Source of the DNA: Gemmatimonadota bacterium
GTDB taxonomy: Bacteria > Gemmatimonadota > Gemmatimonadetes > Gemmatimonadales > GWC2-71-9
Direction of reading: 5' to 3'
Length of the DNA: 38,211 nucleotides
Assembly: GCA_024641735.1 (NCBI GenBank)
Contig: JAHECN010000009.1
Span: 1 to 38,211, forward strand
The position numbers were made by a program, and so were the translations under genes. Position 1 is the first letter of the stretch; each line of letters starts with the position of its first letter. The notes under the pieces are model-generated. The model was not told where the DNA came from, did not search any database, and saw nothing but the letters and a program-made list of their open reading frames with translations. This document shows positions 7,315 to 15,557 of the stretch, piece after piece.

Positions 7315-8465
7315 TGACGCCCCGTTTCTCTTCTTCGTCCTTGTGCCCTGAGTTCATGATGACCGTCGCTTGCTCTCGTCGTATCGGATTGGGACTTCTT
7401 CCCCTGCTTCTGCTGGTGGGCGCTTGCGGTGGGGCGCCCGCGGCAGACGCCGTGGTCGAAACCCCGGTGATCAATGTGGCCGCGGACAACGCGGTGGTCG
7501 TGGACAGCGGCATCATCGAGAGTGGCCCACTGCTTTCGGGGAATCTCGCGGCGGAGCGCACCGCGGAGTTGCGTGCGCAGGTCGCCGGGACGCTGCTCGA
7601 CGTCCTGGTGCGTGAAGGCACGGCCGTCACGGCTGGACAGCCACTCGCGCGGATCGAGGCCACCGTGCTGGAGGATCAGGTCCGATCGGCCGCCTCCATG
7701 CTGCAGAGTGCCGAGGCGAATGCGGAACTCGCCACACGAAACGCCGAGCGTGCGGTCCGGTTGCACGGCGCGGGAGCGATGGCCGAGCGTGACTTGGAAG
7801 CCGCGCGCAGCCAAGCCGCCGCGGCCACCGCGATGGCGGCAGATGCGAGGGCGCGTCTGGCGTCAGCGCGGCAACAGTTGGCGCATGCCACAGTGCGGGC
7901 GCCCTTTGCGGGTGTCGTGAGTGAGCGGCGGGCGAGTGCCGGAGATGTCCTCGCGATGGGCACCCCGATTCTCACCATGGTCGATCCGACACGATTGGAG
8001 TTGGCCGCGTCGGTGCCGGCCGCCGCGCTCAACACGATTCGTCGTGGCGCGAAGGTCGAATTCTCGGTGACAGGGTACCCCGGTCGCAGTTTCGTCGGGA
8101 CGATCGCCCGGGTGAATCCGGTGGTCGATCCGGCCACGCGTCAGGTACGGACCTATGTCAGTGTGCCGAATGCGGATCGTGCGCTGGCGAGCGGGCTCTT
8201 CGCGGAGGGACGTGTGGCGGTCGAGCAGGTACGTGCCTTGGCGATCCCACTCTCGGCGATTGATCCCACGGCCACGACCCCATCCGTCCGTCGCCTGGCG
8301 GGTGGCAAGGTCGAATTGGTCGAGGTGACGCTGGGCGTTCGCGATGATGTCACCGAGCGAGTCCAGATTCTGAGTGGCGTCGCGCGTGGCGACACGCTCC
8401 TGGTGGGTGCCGCGCTCGGCACGCCGGCAGGTTCCCTTGTGCGCATCGCGCACGCTGACCGCTAA
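7314..8465 (+). CDS. RND efflux periplasmic adaptor (membrane fusion) lipoprotein
   Basis: A 383-residue HlyD/AcrA-type adaptor linking the inner-membrane pump to the TolC channel. The N-terminus holds a lipobox, LVGAC, with Cys38 as the probable lipidation site. The order is barrel-sandwich lipoyl half (RAQVAGTLLDVLVREGTAVTAGQ), an alpha-helical hairpin rich in Ala/Arg, the second lipoyl half (TVRAPFAGVVSERRASAGD), a beta-barrel domain with PNADRALASGLFAEG, and a membrane-proximal C-terminus. The ATG at 7314 overlaps the TolC stop; the ATG at 7356 (or 7359) would give a more typical short lipoprotein signal, and neither has a strong ribosome-binding site, so the start is uncertain by 14-15 codons. 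Coupling to the preceding gene favours 7314. Confidence 0.92.
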   Translation: MTPRFSSSSLCPEFMMTVACSRRIGLGLLPLLLLVGACGGAPAADAVVETPVINVAADNAVVVDSGIIESGPLLSGNLAAERTAELRAQVAGTLLDVLVREGTAVTAGQPLARIEATVLEDQVRSAASMLQSAEANAELATRNAERAVRLHGAGAMAERDLEAARSQAAAATAMAADARARLASARQQLAHATVRAPFAGVVSERRASAGDVLAMGTPILTMVDPTRLELAASVPAAALNTIRRGAKVEFSVTGYPGRSFVGTIARVNPVVDPATRQVRTYVSVPNADRALASGLFAEGRVAVEQVRALAIPLSAIDPTATTPSVRRLAGGKVELVEVTLGVRDDVTERVQILSGVARGDTLLVGAALGTPAGSLVRIAHADR

Positions 8466-8482
8466 GGCACGAGGCGTCTGCG

Positions 8483-11400
8483 ATGTGGATTTCTGATTTT
8501 GCCATTCGGCGACCGATCATCACCATCACCGCGATGCTTGCGTTGGTGGCGTTCGGCATTGCCGCGTTGTTGAACCTGCAGGTGGACGAGTTCCCCGATC
8601 TCGAACAGCCGGTCGTGGTCGTGCAGGTCGCCTACCCCGGCGCGTCCCCCGAGGCGGTGGAGCGCGAGGTCATCGAACCGATCGAGGAGGCAGTCTTCGG
8701 CCTCTCCGGGGTCGACCGCGGCAAGTCGATGTCCAACTCGGTCGATGGCTTTGCCCAGCTGACCATCACCTTCATCTATACCAAGCCGGTCGCCGAAGCG
8801 TCGCAGGATGTCCGCGATGCCATCTCGACGATTCGCAGCAACCTGCCAGCCGAGATTGAAGAGCCGCTGATCACGCGCTTCGACTACGGGGCGCAGCCGA
8901 TCATGGCCTTGACGGTGAGCTCGACCACGCTGGACGCGCGGTCCCTGACCATGCTCACGGACCCCACGATCGTCAGTCAGTTGCGCTCGATTCCGGGTGT
9001 GGCGCAGGCCTCGGTGGTCGGCGGCAGCTATCCCGAGATGACCGTGCAGTTGCGCCAGGAGGCCATGCAGGCCGCGGGCGTCGGCGTCAGTGAGATCGTC
9101 GCCGCCGTGGGGAGCCAGAATCTCGCTGCGCCGGTTGGTCGCCTCAGCAGTGGCCTGGAGGAGCGCTCGATCCGCCTGAAGGGTCGGCTCGAGGGCCCCG
9201 CCGAGTTCCGGGAGCTGGTGGTCGCGCAGCGCGGTGGGACGATCATTCGTCTCGGCGATGTCGCGGATGTCTTCGACGGTCTCGAGGAGCCGCGCACGGC
9301 CGCGGGATACAACGGCACGCGGGCGGTCGGGATCAACATCCTGAAGGCGAAGGGGTACTCCACCAACGAAGTGATCTACAAGCTGCGCGATCAGATCACC
9401 GCGTTGCAGGCAAGCTTCCCCGACGATGCCAAGCTCGAGATCGTCAAGGATGCCGGCGTGCGCGTGACCGGATCGGTCAACAACGTGAAGGAGACGCTGA
9501 TCGAGGGCGCCATCCTTACCGTGCTGGTGGTCTTCCTCTTCCTGAATTCGTGGCGGTCCACCGTCATCACCGGTCTCGCGTTGCCGGTCTCGGTGCTGGC
9601 TGGATTCATCGGCGTCTGGATGTTTGGCTTCACGTTGAACACGATGTCGCTGCTCGGGTTGTCGCTGTCGATCGGTGTGCTGATCGATGACGCGATCGTG
9701 GTCCGAGAAAACATTGTGCGCCATTTGGAGATGGGGAAGGATCACTTCACGGCGGCGCGCGAAGGGACGGCCGAGATCGGCTTGGCCGTGGCCGCCACCA
9801 CGTTCTCCATCGTGGCGGTGTTCGTCCCGATCGCATTTATCACCGGGCAATCCGGGCAGTGGCTCAAACCATTCGCGCTGTCGATTGCCGGGGCCGTGAT
9901 CGCCTCACTCTTCGTGTCGTTCTCACTCGACCCGATGCTCTCGGCCTATTGGGCCGATCCGCATCAGGAAGAGCACGAGAAGTGGTGGATCACCAAGAAG
10001 CTGGACGGCTTCGACCGGTGGTTTGGCCGGATGACGGATCGGTATGGCCGAGTGATCGCCTGGGCGCTGGATCACCGCTGGTCGATGGTGAGCTTGGCGC
10101 TGATCAGCTTCGTGGGCGCGGGAGTGCTCCAGTATTTCGCCGGTGGTTCGGGCTTCGTCCCGCTCTCGGATCGGGCAGAAATTGAAGTCGTGGTGGAGGC
10201 CCCGCCGAGTGCCAACCTCGAGTACACGATGGAACGGACCGAAGCGGTTGCGGCGATTGCGCGTCGGCACCCCGAGGTGCTCTACACGTTCGTGACGGCG
10301 GGGACGCCACTCCCGATGCGAACCCCTGGTGTCGATCAGGCGCACATCTACATGAAGCTGTCGCCGGCCAAGGAGCGCGCCATCTCGGCGGCCGAGCTTG
10401 GGGCACAACTGCGCCGCGAGTTCAAGGAGGTCGGCGGCGTCAATGTGGCGGTGTTTGCCGGCGGCTTCGGCGGCGCCTTCAAGGAGTTGCAGTTGCAGAT
10501 CCGCGGCCCGGACGCCACCACGCTAGCCATCCTCGGCGAGCAGGTGTTGGCTGCAGCCAAGACGGTGCCTGGTGCGGTGGACGTGGCGGTCTCCGCGCGT
10601 GGCCCGCGGGATGAGCTGACCGTGGAAGTCGATCGGGCGCTGGCCGGTGCGCTCGGACTCACGGTCGGTCAGGTGGGACAGGCGATGCGCGTTGCCTTCG
10701 CCGGCATTGATGCCGGTGACTGGGTCGACCCCTCCGGGAAGACGCGGGATGTCCGGGTGCGACTCTCCCCGGAATCGCGGACGCGCCCTGCGGACCTTGA
10801 GCGCCTTCCGCTCACGATCATGGGGGCGGATGGACGCGCGCGGACGGTCCCGCTCGGTCAGGTGGCCAAGATCGCGCTCGAACGCGCACCGGCACAGATC
10901 GACCACCTGGATCGGTCGCGGGTGATCACGCTCGAGGCCAACCTCCAAGGGAAGCCGTTGGGTGAGGTGACGCAGGGAATGAAGGATGCGATCGGGAAGA
11001 TCCCGTTCCCCCCGGGTTACGCCATGACAGAGGGCGGCTGGAACCAGAACCAGAACGAGACGTTTACCAGCATCTTCACGGCGTTGGGAATCGCGATTCT
11101 GTTGATGTACCTGATCTTCGTGGTGCAGTTCGGCTCCTTTCTGGATCCGATTGCCATTCTCATCTCGTTGCCGCTGTCGTTGATCGGTGTGGTGATTGCA
11201 TTGATCGTGACCGGCGACACGCTGAACATCATGAGCATGATGGGCGTGATGCTCTTGATGGGGATCGTCGCGAAGAATTCGATCCTGCTGATCGACTTTG
11301 CCAAGTGGTCGCACGAGGAACGCGGGACCCCAATCCGCGAGGCGCTGATTGAAGCGGGGCGCATTCGACTCCGCCCGATCTTGATGACCACCTTCGCGTT

Positions 11401-11620
11401 GATTGCGGGGATGCTGCCCGTGTCGATCGGTGGCGGGGAGGGCGCGGACTTCTATGCGCCGGTCGGTCGTGCCGTGATCGGGGGTGTCATCACGTCGACG
11501 GTCCTGACGCTGCTGGTGATCCCGACCTTCTACGAGATCCTCCACGACACGCGGACAGCGTTTCTCGGCACGATGCGGCGGTTCTTCGGGCGAGCGCCGG
11601 TGCCGAGCGCCGCGGAGTAG
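8483..11620 (+). CDS. RND (HAE1/AcrB-like) multidrug efflux transporter
   Basis: A 1045-residue inner-membrane pump of normal length for hydrophobe/amphiphile RND transporters, energised by the proton gradient. TM1 begins in FAIRRPIITITAMLAL; the large periplasmic loops follow in both halves. The proton-relay residues are intact: Asp402 and Asp403 in GVLIDDAIVV of TM4, and Lys931 in MGIVAKNSILLIDFAK of TM10. VDEFPDLEQPVVVV and YPGASPEAVE near the N-terminus are standard porter-domain signatures. The gene follows the adaptor by 17 bases and ends the operon; a strong hairpin lies 23 bases downstream. With the TetR regulator, TolC protein and adaptor it makes a complete tripartite pump. The substrate range cannot be predicted. 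Confidence 0.96.
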   Translation: MWISDFAIRRPIITITAMLALVAFGIAALLNLQVDEFPDLEQPVVVVQVAYPGASPEAVEREVIEPIEEAVFGLSGVDRGKSMSNSVDGFAQLTITFIYTKPVAEASQDVRDAISTIRSNLPAEIEEPLITRFDYGAQPIMALTVSSTTLDARSLTMLTDPTIVSQLRSIPGVAQASVVGGSYPEMTVQLRQEAMQAAGVGVSEIVAAVGSQNLAAPVGRLSSGLEERSIRLKGRLEGPAEFRELVVAQRGGTIIRLGDVADVFDGLEEPRTAAGYNGTRAVGINILKAKGYSTNEVIYKLRDQITALQASFPDDAKLEIVKDAGVRVTGSVNNVKETLIEGAILTVLVVFLFLNSWRSTVITGLALPVSVLAGFIGVWMFGFTLNTMSLLGLSLSIGVLIDDAIVVRENIVRHLEMGKDHFTAAREGTAEIGLAVAATTFSIVAVFVPIAFITGQSGQWLKPFALSIAGAVIASLFVSFSLDPMLSAYWADPHQEEHEKWWITKKLDGFDRWFGRMTDRYGRVIAWALDHRWSMVSLALISFVGAGVLQYFAGGSGFVPLSDRAEIEVVVEAPPSANLEYTMERTEAVAAIARRHPEVLYTFVTAGTPLPMRTPGVDQAHIYMKLSPAKERAISAAELGAQLRREFKEVGGVNVAVFAGGFGGAFKELQLQIRGPDATTLAILGEQVLAAAKTVPGAVDVAVSARGPRDELTVEVDRALAGALGLTVGQVGQAMRVAFAGIDAGDWVDPSGKTRDVRVRLSPESRTRPADLERLPLTIMGADGRARTVPLGQVAKIALERAPAQIDHLDRSRVITLEANLQGKPLGEVTQGMKDAIGKIPFPPGYAMTEGGWNQNQNETFTSIFTALGIAILLMYLIFVVQFGSFLDPIAILISLPLSLIGVVIALIVTGDTLNIMSMMGVMLLMGIVAKNSILLIDFAKWSHEERGTPIREALIEAGRIRLRPILMTTFALIAGMLPVSIGGGEGADFYAPVGRAVIGGVITSTVLTLLVIPTFYEILHDTRTAFLGTMRRFFGRAPVPSAAE

Positions 11621-11640
11621 TGTGGCCGGAAGGCGTCACA

Positions 11641-11675
11641 CGCGATGGGGCGGCCAAGTGGCCGCCCCATCTGCG
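11641..11675. terminator. Strong hairpin, bidirectional terminator between convergent genes
   Basis: GATGGGGCGGCC (11644-11655), loop AAGT, GGCCGCCCCATC (11660-11671) is a perfect 12-pair stem; CGC at 11641-11643 and GCG at 11673-11675 can extend it past a one-base bulge. It fills the gap between the RND stop and the convergent esterase stop at 11676. There is no long T-run on either strand, so termination rests on stem strength. Confidence 0.75.
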
Positions 11676-12476
11676 TTATCGGAACATGCCGGACAGGGTG
11701 CGCCAGTTGTCCTGCACGCGACGGCCCCACGTCGCCTCATCATGGTCACCGTCGGGATCCTCGAGGTAGTGCATCGATTGATCGAGGCGCCAGCCGCGGC
11801 GGATGAGCAGGTCCCGCATCTGTTCGACCTCAGCGACTTGGTCCTCACCTTCCTTGACGCCGACGTCCAGCCAGACACGTCCGACCGGGCCGGGTTGTGA
11901 GGCAATCCAGTCGTAGATCGCCTCGCCGGCATACCAGAGCGCCGGCGAGAGGACCCAGGCGACGCTGAACGTGCGGGCCTCTGCGATGAGTGCGTGCAGG
12001 GCGAGCAGTCCTCCCATCGAGGAACCGGCGATCGCCGTCGCGTTCCGTTCTGGTCGGGTTCGGAAGTTGGCGTCGACCAGCGGCTTGACGGTGCGCACGA
12101 GATAGCGGAGGTAGGCGGCACCCTCCCCGGGACCCCGGATGACGTCATCAAAGGGAGAGTATTCCCGCAGCCTCCCGGGCCCGAGATTGGGCACCCCGAC
12201 GAGAATCATCGGCTCCGCGGGGTGGGCCGCCAGTGTCTCGAGCAGCGACCAGTGCCCCGCGTACGAGGTGGCGGGATCAAAGCAATTCTGGCCGTCCTGG
12301 AGATAGACGACACGATACCGCTCTCGCACGTTGGTGTCGTAGCCCGGGGGAAGCGCCACGAGGACTTCTCGTTCGGCGTCACCTGGGCCGGAGACAAGCG
12401 GGAACCGCCAGAGCGATGGCGGGTCCAAGTCGTCGGCGATGGTCACCGGAAGGGGGAGGAGCTCAGGGAGAGTCAC
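11676..12476 (-). CDS. Esterase D-like alpha/beta hydrolase
   Basis: A 266-residue putative esterase. The nucleophile elbow is AGSSMGG with Ser153; the strand before the active site, YRVVYLQDGQNCFD (54-67), is the usual start of this family, and His245 in DGDHDEATW is the likely base. No signal peptide is visible. The family includes enterochelin, feruloyl and S-formylglutathione esterases, and the sequence does not decide between these. The start is GTG with no visible ribosome-binding site; a TATTTTAT box at 12491-12484 on the minus strand lies only about ten bases before the GTG, so the message may be leaderless. The gene stands alone, convergent with the pump operon. It differs clearly from the esterase at 4365-5090. 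Confidence 0.82.
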   Translation of the reverse strand: MTLPELLPLPVTIADDLDPPSLWRFPLVSGPGDAEREVLVALPPGYDTNVRERYRVVYLQDGQNCFDPATSYAGHWSLLETLAAHPAEPMILVGVPNLGPGRLREYSPFDDVIRGPGEGAAYLRYLVRTVKPLVDANFRTRPERNATAIAGSSMGGLLALHALIAEARTFSVAWVLSPALWYAGEAIYDWIASQPGPVGRVWLDVGVKEGEDQVAEVEQMRDLLIRRGWRLDQSMHYLEDPDGDHDEATWGRRVQDNWRTLSGMFR

Positions 12477-12534
12477 GGGGGTGATAAAATAGTCGGTCAG
12501 GTGTTGGTGTGGAGTCGGCAGCGGATACCATCGG

Positions 12535-12586
12535 CTCGTCGCGACCTCAACTCGCCGCTGCGCGGCTCAGACACACGGTCGCTCCT
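12535..12586. repeat. Intergenic repeat A, copy 1
   Basis: A 52-base unit starting CTCGTCGCGACCTCAACTCG and ending GGTCGCTCCT. It is repeated at 12699-12750 with one mismatch. It contains a short hairpin, GCCGC-TGC-GCGGC. The only difference between copies (G here, T in copy 2) lies in the loop of this hairpin, so the stem is kept. Confidence 0.85.
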
Positions 12587-12617
12587 TCCCGACGGTATCC
12601 GCCGCCGACCGCGGCCG

Positions 12618-12658
12618 CTTCTCGCGGAGCGCAACACCCCGTACCCATCGCCTCGTCG
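12618..12658. repeat. Intergenic repeat B, copy 1
   Basis: A 41-base unit from CTTCTCGCGGAG to CATCGCCTCGTCG. It recurs at 12663-12705 with a two-base insertion and one substitution. Its end shares CTCGTCG with the start of repeat A, so A and B overlap when adjacent (as in copy 2), suggesting fragments of one longer element. Confidence 0.85.
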
Positions 12659-12662
12659 GCCC

Positions 12663-12705
12663 CTTCTCGCGGAGAACGCAGCACCCCGTACCCATCGCCT
12701 CGTCG
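12663..12705. repeat. Intergenic repeat B, copy 2
   Basis: Second copy of unit B, 43 bases, carrying two extra bases (GGAGAACGCA versus GGAGCGCA) and a single A-to-G change relative to 12618-12658. It runs directly into repeat A copy 2 through the shared CTCGTCG. Confidence 0.85.
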
Positions 12706-12750
12706 CGACCTCAACTCGCCGCTTCGCGGCTCAGACACACGGTCGCTCCT
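12699..12750. repeat. Intergenic repeat A, copy 2
   Basis: Second copy of unit A, 51 of 52 bases identical to 12535-12586. The internal hairpin here is GCCGC-TTC-GCGGC. Similarity continues weakly beyond the unit (CGACGGTA versus CGAGGGTA). Confidence 0.85.
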
Positions 12751-12818
12751 CGCCGAGGGTACGCGCCGCTGCTCGGTCTCCTCTCTCCTCTCTCCTCCGT
12801 TCGCCGTTCGCCGTTCGC

Positions 12819-12851
12819 GAAAAAGGCCGACCCCATTTCTGGGGCCGGCCT
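12819..12851 (-). terminator. Rho-independent terminator of the TonB-receptor gene
   Basis: Read on the minus strand, AGGCCG-G-CCCC, loop AGAAAT, GGGG-T-CGGCCT forms an 11-position stem with one internal mismatch, followed immediately by a T-run (the AAAAA of the plus strand at 12820-12824). It begins 26 bases after the receptor stop codon. Confidence 0.85.
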
Positions 12852-12877
12852 CTTCGTGATGCGTGGAGCGTAGTGTT

Positions 12878-15442
12878 CTAGAACATCGTCGTCACGCCGA
12901 AGAGCGCGCGACGCCCGACCACCGAGCCACCGAAGATGTGGTAGCGCTGCTGGTTGGCGAGGTTGGTGATGTTGGTGAAGATCCGGTAGCGCGGATCGGC
13001 CTGGTAGCCGACCGATGCGTTGATCGTCTGGGAGGCCGGGACTCGGCCCACGAAGACGCCTGCGGCCCAATCATACGACGCCACAAAGCGTCCAGTGAGC
13101 GAAGCATTCCAGCCATTGGCGCCGCCCTCGTAGTGGGCGCCGAGGGTGGCCTTCCGGTCTGGCGTGTTGGGGAGCAACTGGTCCCCCGCCTGCTGGCTGT
13201 TCACCACGAAGTCGAACCAGGAGAAGGTGCCATCCACCCGGATCGATGGTGAGAGCTGATAGCCCACGCCGACATCGATCCCCTTCTGGTCCACGTCACC
13301 TTCGTTGGTGTAGCTGACGATGACGGCCGTGTTGCCGTCCTCGTTGCGGCTCAGCCCCAGCCCGGCCGCGGCCGTCGCCGGATTGGCAAGCAGGGCACCG
13401 CGAATGGCGCCGACCAAGGCGGCCTGCGCTGCCGCCGGAACTGCAGCAGGCGGCGTCCAGTAGCCAAACGTTGGATTCACAGCCGGAAGGAGGTCGGTCA
13501 CGAAGTCGGTGATGTTGTTCTGGTAGATGTCGACGGTGACGTAGACCTTTTCGCTGACGGCGCCCTTGTAGCCGAACTCATAGCCGACCGTCTTTTCGGG
13601 GGTCAGGTTGGCGTTGCCGCGGGCTTGCACCGGCACCGCCGAAGAGTTGGTGAAGAGGGTGCCCTGCGGCACGCCAGCCAACGCCGGTCCGAGCTGCGGA
13701 TTGGCTCGCAGACCGGCCTCGAGCGCCGAGAAGTTCGCCGGGGCGCCAGCGTTGGCGCGGAGGAAGAACTCCGAGTAGTTCGGCGTCTGGAACGCCTTGT
13801 TGTAGGTGAAGCGGAACGAGTTGTTCTGGTCCGGCGAAAAGACAATCGCTGCCTTTGGCGAGAACTGTCCCTCGAACAGGTCACCCTCGTCGTAGCGCGC
13901 AGCGCCAACCAGACGCACCTTGCTGCCGAGACGGTACTCCATCTGCGAATACACCGACTTGACGTTGTCGCTGCGCTGATCGTTTTCCGGTGCCATCAAC
14001 GTGCCATTGGTGGTCACGTCATAGTTCCGGAACGACGCACCGAAGATTCCGTGGCCCTTCCCATTGGCGAAGTCCGTGTTGCCTTGCGCTTCGATGTGGG
14101 AGATGGTCGACGTTTCCAGCAGGCCCAGGCCGCTCGCGAGCGAGAACTGTGAGTCCACCGACTCGCGCCGGTTGGCGTAGGCGAAGACGTTCAGGTGCCT
14201 GCTGTCAAAGGAGGCACGCGCATAAGGCTTGCGACCCTTCTCGACCTGGACCCGGCCGATGCCAGTCACCAAGACTTCATTTTCGACTTCCGACGCGCCG
14301 GCTTCCACCGAGACGACATTGTTGCCGAAGTAGCGGTCAATCCGGAGCGAGCCGTACTTGGCGATGACCGGGTCACGATCCCCCTTCGGGCGGCGCGTCG
14401 TGCCGGCGCAGAGTGGCGACTTGTCATTGCCGCAGGTCTGCCCGGAGAGTGCCCGGACTTCCGGGGAGGTTGCCTTGATGACGGTGCCGCTGGCGCCGGC
14501 AATGGCTTCCTTGTACTCGGTCCGCAGCGAGAGCGAGACGGCGGCCGAGTCGATGCTGGTCCGCGAGCGGGTCCAGGTGTCGTTGGTGCCGTACCCGGCG
14601 GTGACGCGGTAGCCGTAGCGGCCCCCGAAGAAGAGACCGGCGACGCGGCCATCGATCTTCTTGGACGCCAATCCGCCACCCACGACCGAGATCCGGCCAC
14701 CGATCGCTTCCCGCGGCGAGAGGGTCGCCATGTTGATGACGCCCGCAAACGCATTGGCGCCGTAGAGCGCCGAGCCCGGGCCGCGGACCAGTTCCATGCT
14801 GCGCATGTCTTCAGTCGAGACGGGGAGCGAATTCCACTCCTGCGACCCGAGGAAGGCGATTGCCAAGTCACGACCATCCAGCAACGTCAGCACGCGACGG
14901 TTCAACGAGGAGTTGAAGCCGCGGGCGTTGATGTTGAAGTCGTTGACGCCGCTCTGCGAGACGTCGACGCCAGGGGCCTGCGCCAGGGCCAATGGGGCCT
15001 GCCCAGTGGATCCGGCCGCCTGCAGGACGCGCGGTTCGACCGAGGTCAGGGCCGCAGGCGCCTCGACTTGGCGCTCCGGTTCACGGGAGGCGGTGGTCAC
15101 CGTCAGGTCCGCGAGGGAGACGGCGGCCGCTTCCATGGTGACGTCGACGGTCTGGTCGCCATTGACCATGACGGTCTTCTCGACCGGCGCATAGCCAAGC
15201 CAGCGGAAGACCAAGGTGTAGGTGCCCGGTGAAACCCGCAGGAAGACGTACTTGCCATTCACATTGGTCGTGGTCGCGATGGGGGTGCCTCGCAACGAGA
15301 TCATGACCCCCGGAACGGCCTGACTGTCTTCCGCGCGAATGACAGTCCCACGGATCGCTCCCATCTGCTGTGCGGAAAGCGGGAGCGCCGCTCCAAGCAG
15401 GAGGGCGCAAGCAACGCCGAATCGGACGTGGCTCAAGGACAT
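12878..15442 (-). CDS. TonB-dependent outer-membrane receptor with carboxypeptidase-regulatory-like N-domain
   Basis: An 854-residue outer-membrane transporter. Residues 1-25 are a signal peptide ending LPLSAQQ. Residues about 28-110 are a CarboxypepD_reg-like beta domain (GAIRGTVIRAEDSQAVPG, then VNGKYVFLRVSPGTY and FRWLGYAPVEKTV). The plug follows at about 120-240, with LALAQAPGVDVSQSG, FNINARGFNSS, VLTLLDGRD and MELVRGPGSALYGANAFAGVINM; the rest is the 22-strand barrel ending in aromatic Phe (FGVTTMF). ATG at 15442 has AAAGGA before it. The protein uses the TonB proton-motive link to import an unknown ligand; its length and shape fit ordinary TonB receptors, shorter than SusC proteins. No ligand-specific neighbour or Fur-like site was found. 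It ends at its own terminator. Confidence 0.93.
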   Translation of the reverse strand: MSLSHVRFGVACALLLGAALPLSAQQMGAIRGTVIRAEDSQAVPGVMISLRGTPIATTTNVNGKYVFLRVSPGTYTLVFRWLGYAPVEKTVMVNGDQTVDVTMEAAAVSLADLTVTTASREPERQVEAPAALTSVEPRVLQAAGSTGQAPLALAQAPGVDVSQSGVNDFNINARGFNSSLNRRVLTLLDGRDLAIAFLGSQEWNSLPVSTEDMRSMELVRGPGSALYGANAFAGVINMATLSPREAIGGRISVVGGGLASKKIDGRVAGLFFGGRYGYRVTAGYGTNDTWTRSRTSIDSAAVSLSLRTEYKEAIAGASGTVIKATSPEVRALSGQTCGNDKSPLCAGTTRRPKGDRDPVIAKYGSLRIDRYFGNNVVSVEAGASEVENEVLVTGIGRVQVEKGRKPYARASFDSRHLNVFAYANRRESVDSQFSLASGLGLLETSTISHIEAQGNTDFANGKGHGIFGASFRNYDVTTNGTLMAPENDQRSDNVKSVYSQMEYRLGSKVRLVGAARYDEGDLFEGQFSPKAAIVFSPDQNNSFRFTYNKAFQTPNYSEFFLRANAGAPANFSALEAGLRANPQLGPALAGVPQGTLFTNSSAVPVQARGNANLTPEKTVGYEFGYKGAVSEKVYVTVDIYQNNITDFVTDLLPAVNPTFGYWTPPAAVPAAAQAALVGAIRGALLANPATAAAGLGLSRNEDGNTAVIVSYTNEGDVDQKGIDVGVGYQLSPSIRVDGTFSWFDFVVNSQQAGDQLLPNTPDRKATLGAHYEGGANGWNASLTGRFVASYDWAAGVFVGRVPASQTINASVGYQADPRYRIFTNITNLANQQRYHIFGGSVVGRRALFGVTTMF

Positions 15443-15557
15443 GCAGGAATCCTTTGCTAAAGTAGATTTTTGGGGGGGGCTTACCCGGGGGTTCACGAGC
15501 CCAACCGAAAGATCGTAACGAGTGCAAGTTTGCGGAAGAGTCCCCCCCCCAACTGAC
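15443..15557 (-). promoter_or_regulatory. 5' region of the TonB-receptor gene with G and C homopolymer tracts
   Basis: This 115-base gap separates the nitronate-monooxygenase-like gene from the receptor start. On the coding (minus) strand it carries nine G (15550-15542) and then eight C (15479-15472), the latter about 30 bases before the ATG, plus a CCCCCGGG stretch. The two tracts are complementary and could pair in the message, enclosing about 62 bases. I could not settle on a promoter; TTGCAC at about 15527-15522 is a possible -35 without a good -10. Confidence 0.45.

Larger units (their letters stand above)
12477..12877. other. 401-base non-coding stretch with mosaic repeats and a terminator
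   Basis: No gene is supported here. From left to right the region holds a TATTTTAT box (12491-12484, minus strand) near the esterase start; two copies each of repeats A and B (separate entries); a pyrimidine-rich run CTC/TCT at about 12771-12798; three tandem copies of CCGTTCG at 12797-12817; and the terminator of the TonB-receptor gene. Open frames that cross it are made of the repeats and lack ribosome-binding sites. Confidence 0.75.

Noticed and set aside
8462-9850. A 462-codon minus-strand frame opposite the RND transporter
   Set aside because: Its product is rich in Asp, His and Arg repeats typical of the reverse strand of GC-rich genes and matches no family; the plus strand encodes a complete RND pump.
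12535-12750. CRISPR array
   Set aside because: There are only two copies of each unit, they abut or overlap, there are no uniform spacers, and no cas gene is near.
12509-12881. Small genes across the repeat region
   Set aside because: The open frames here follow the repeats, are rich in Arg/Ser/Pro, and lack start signals.
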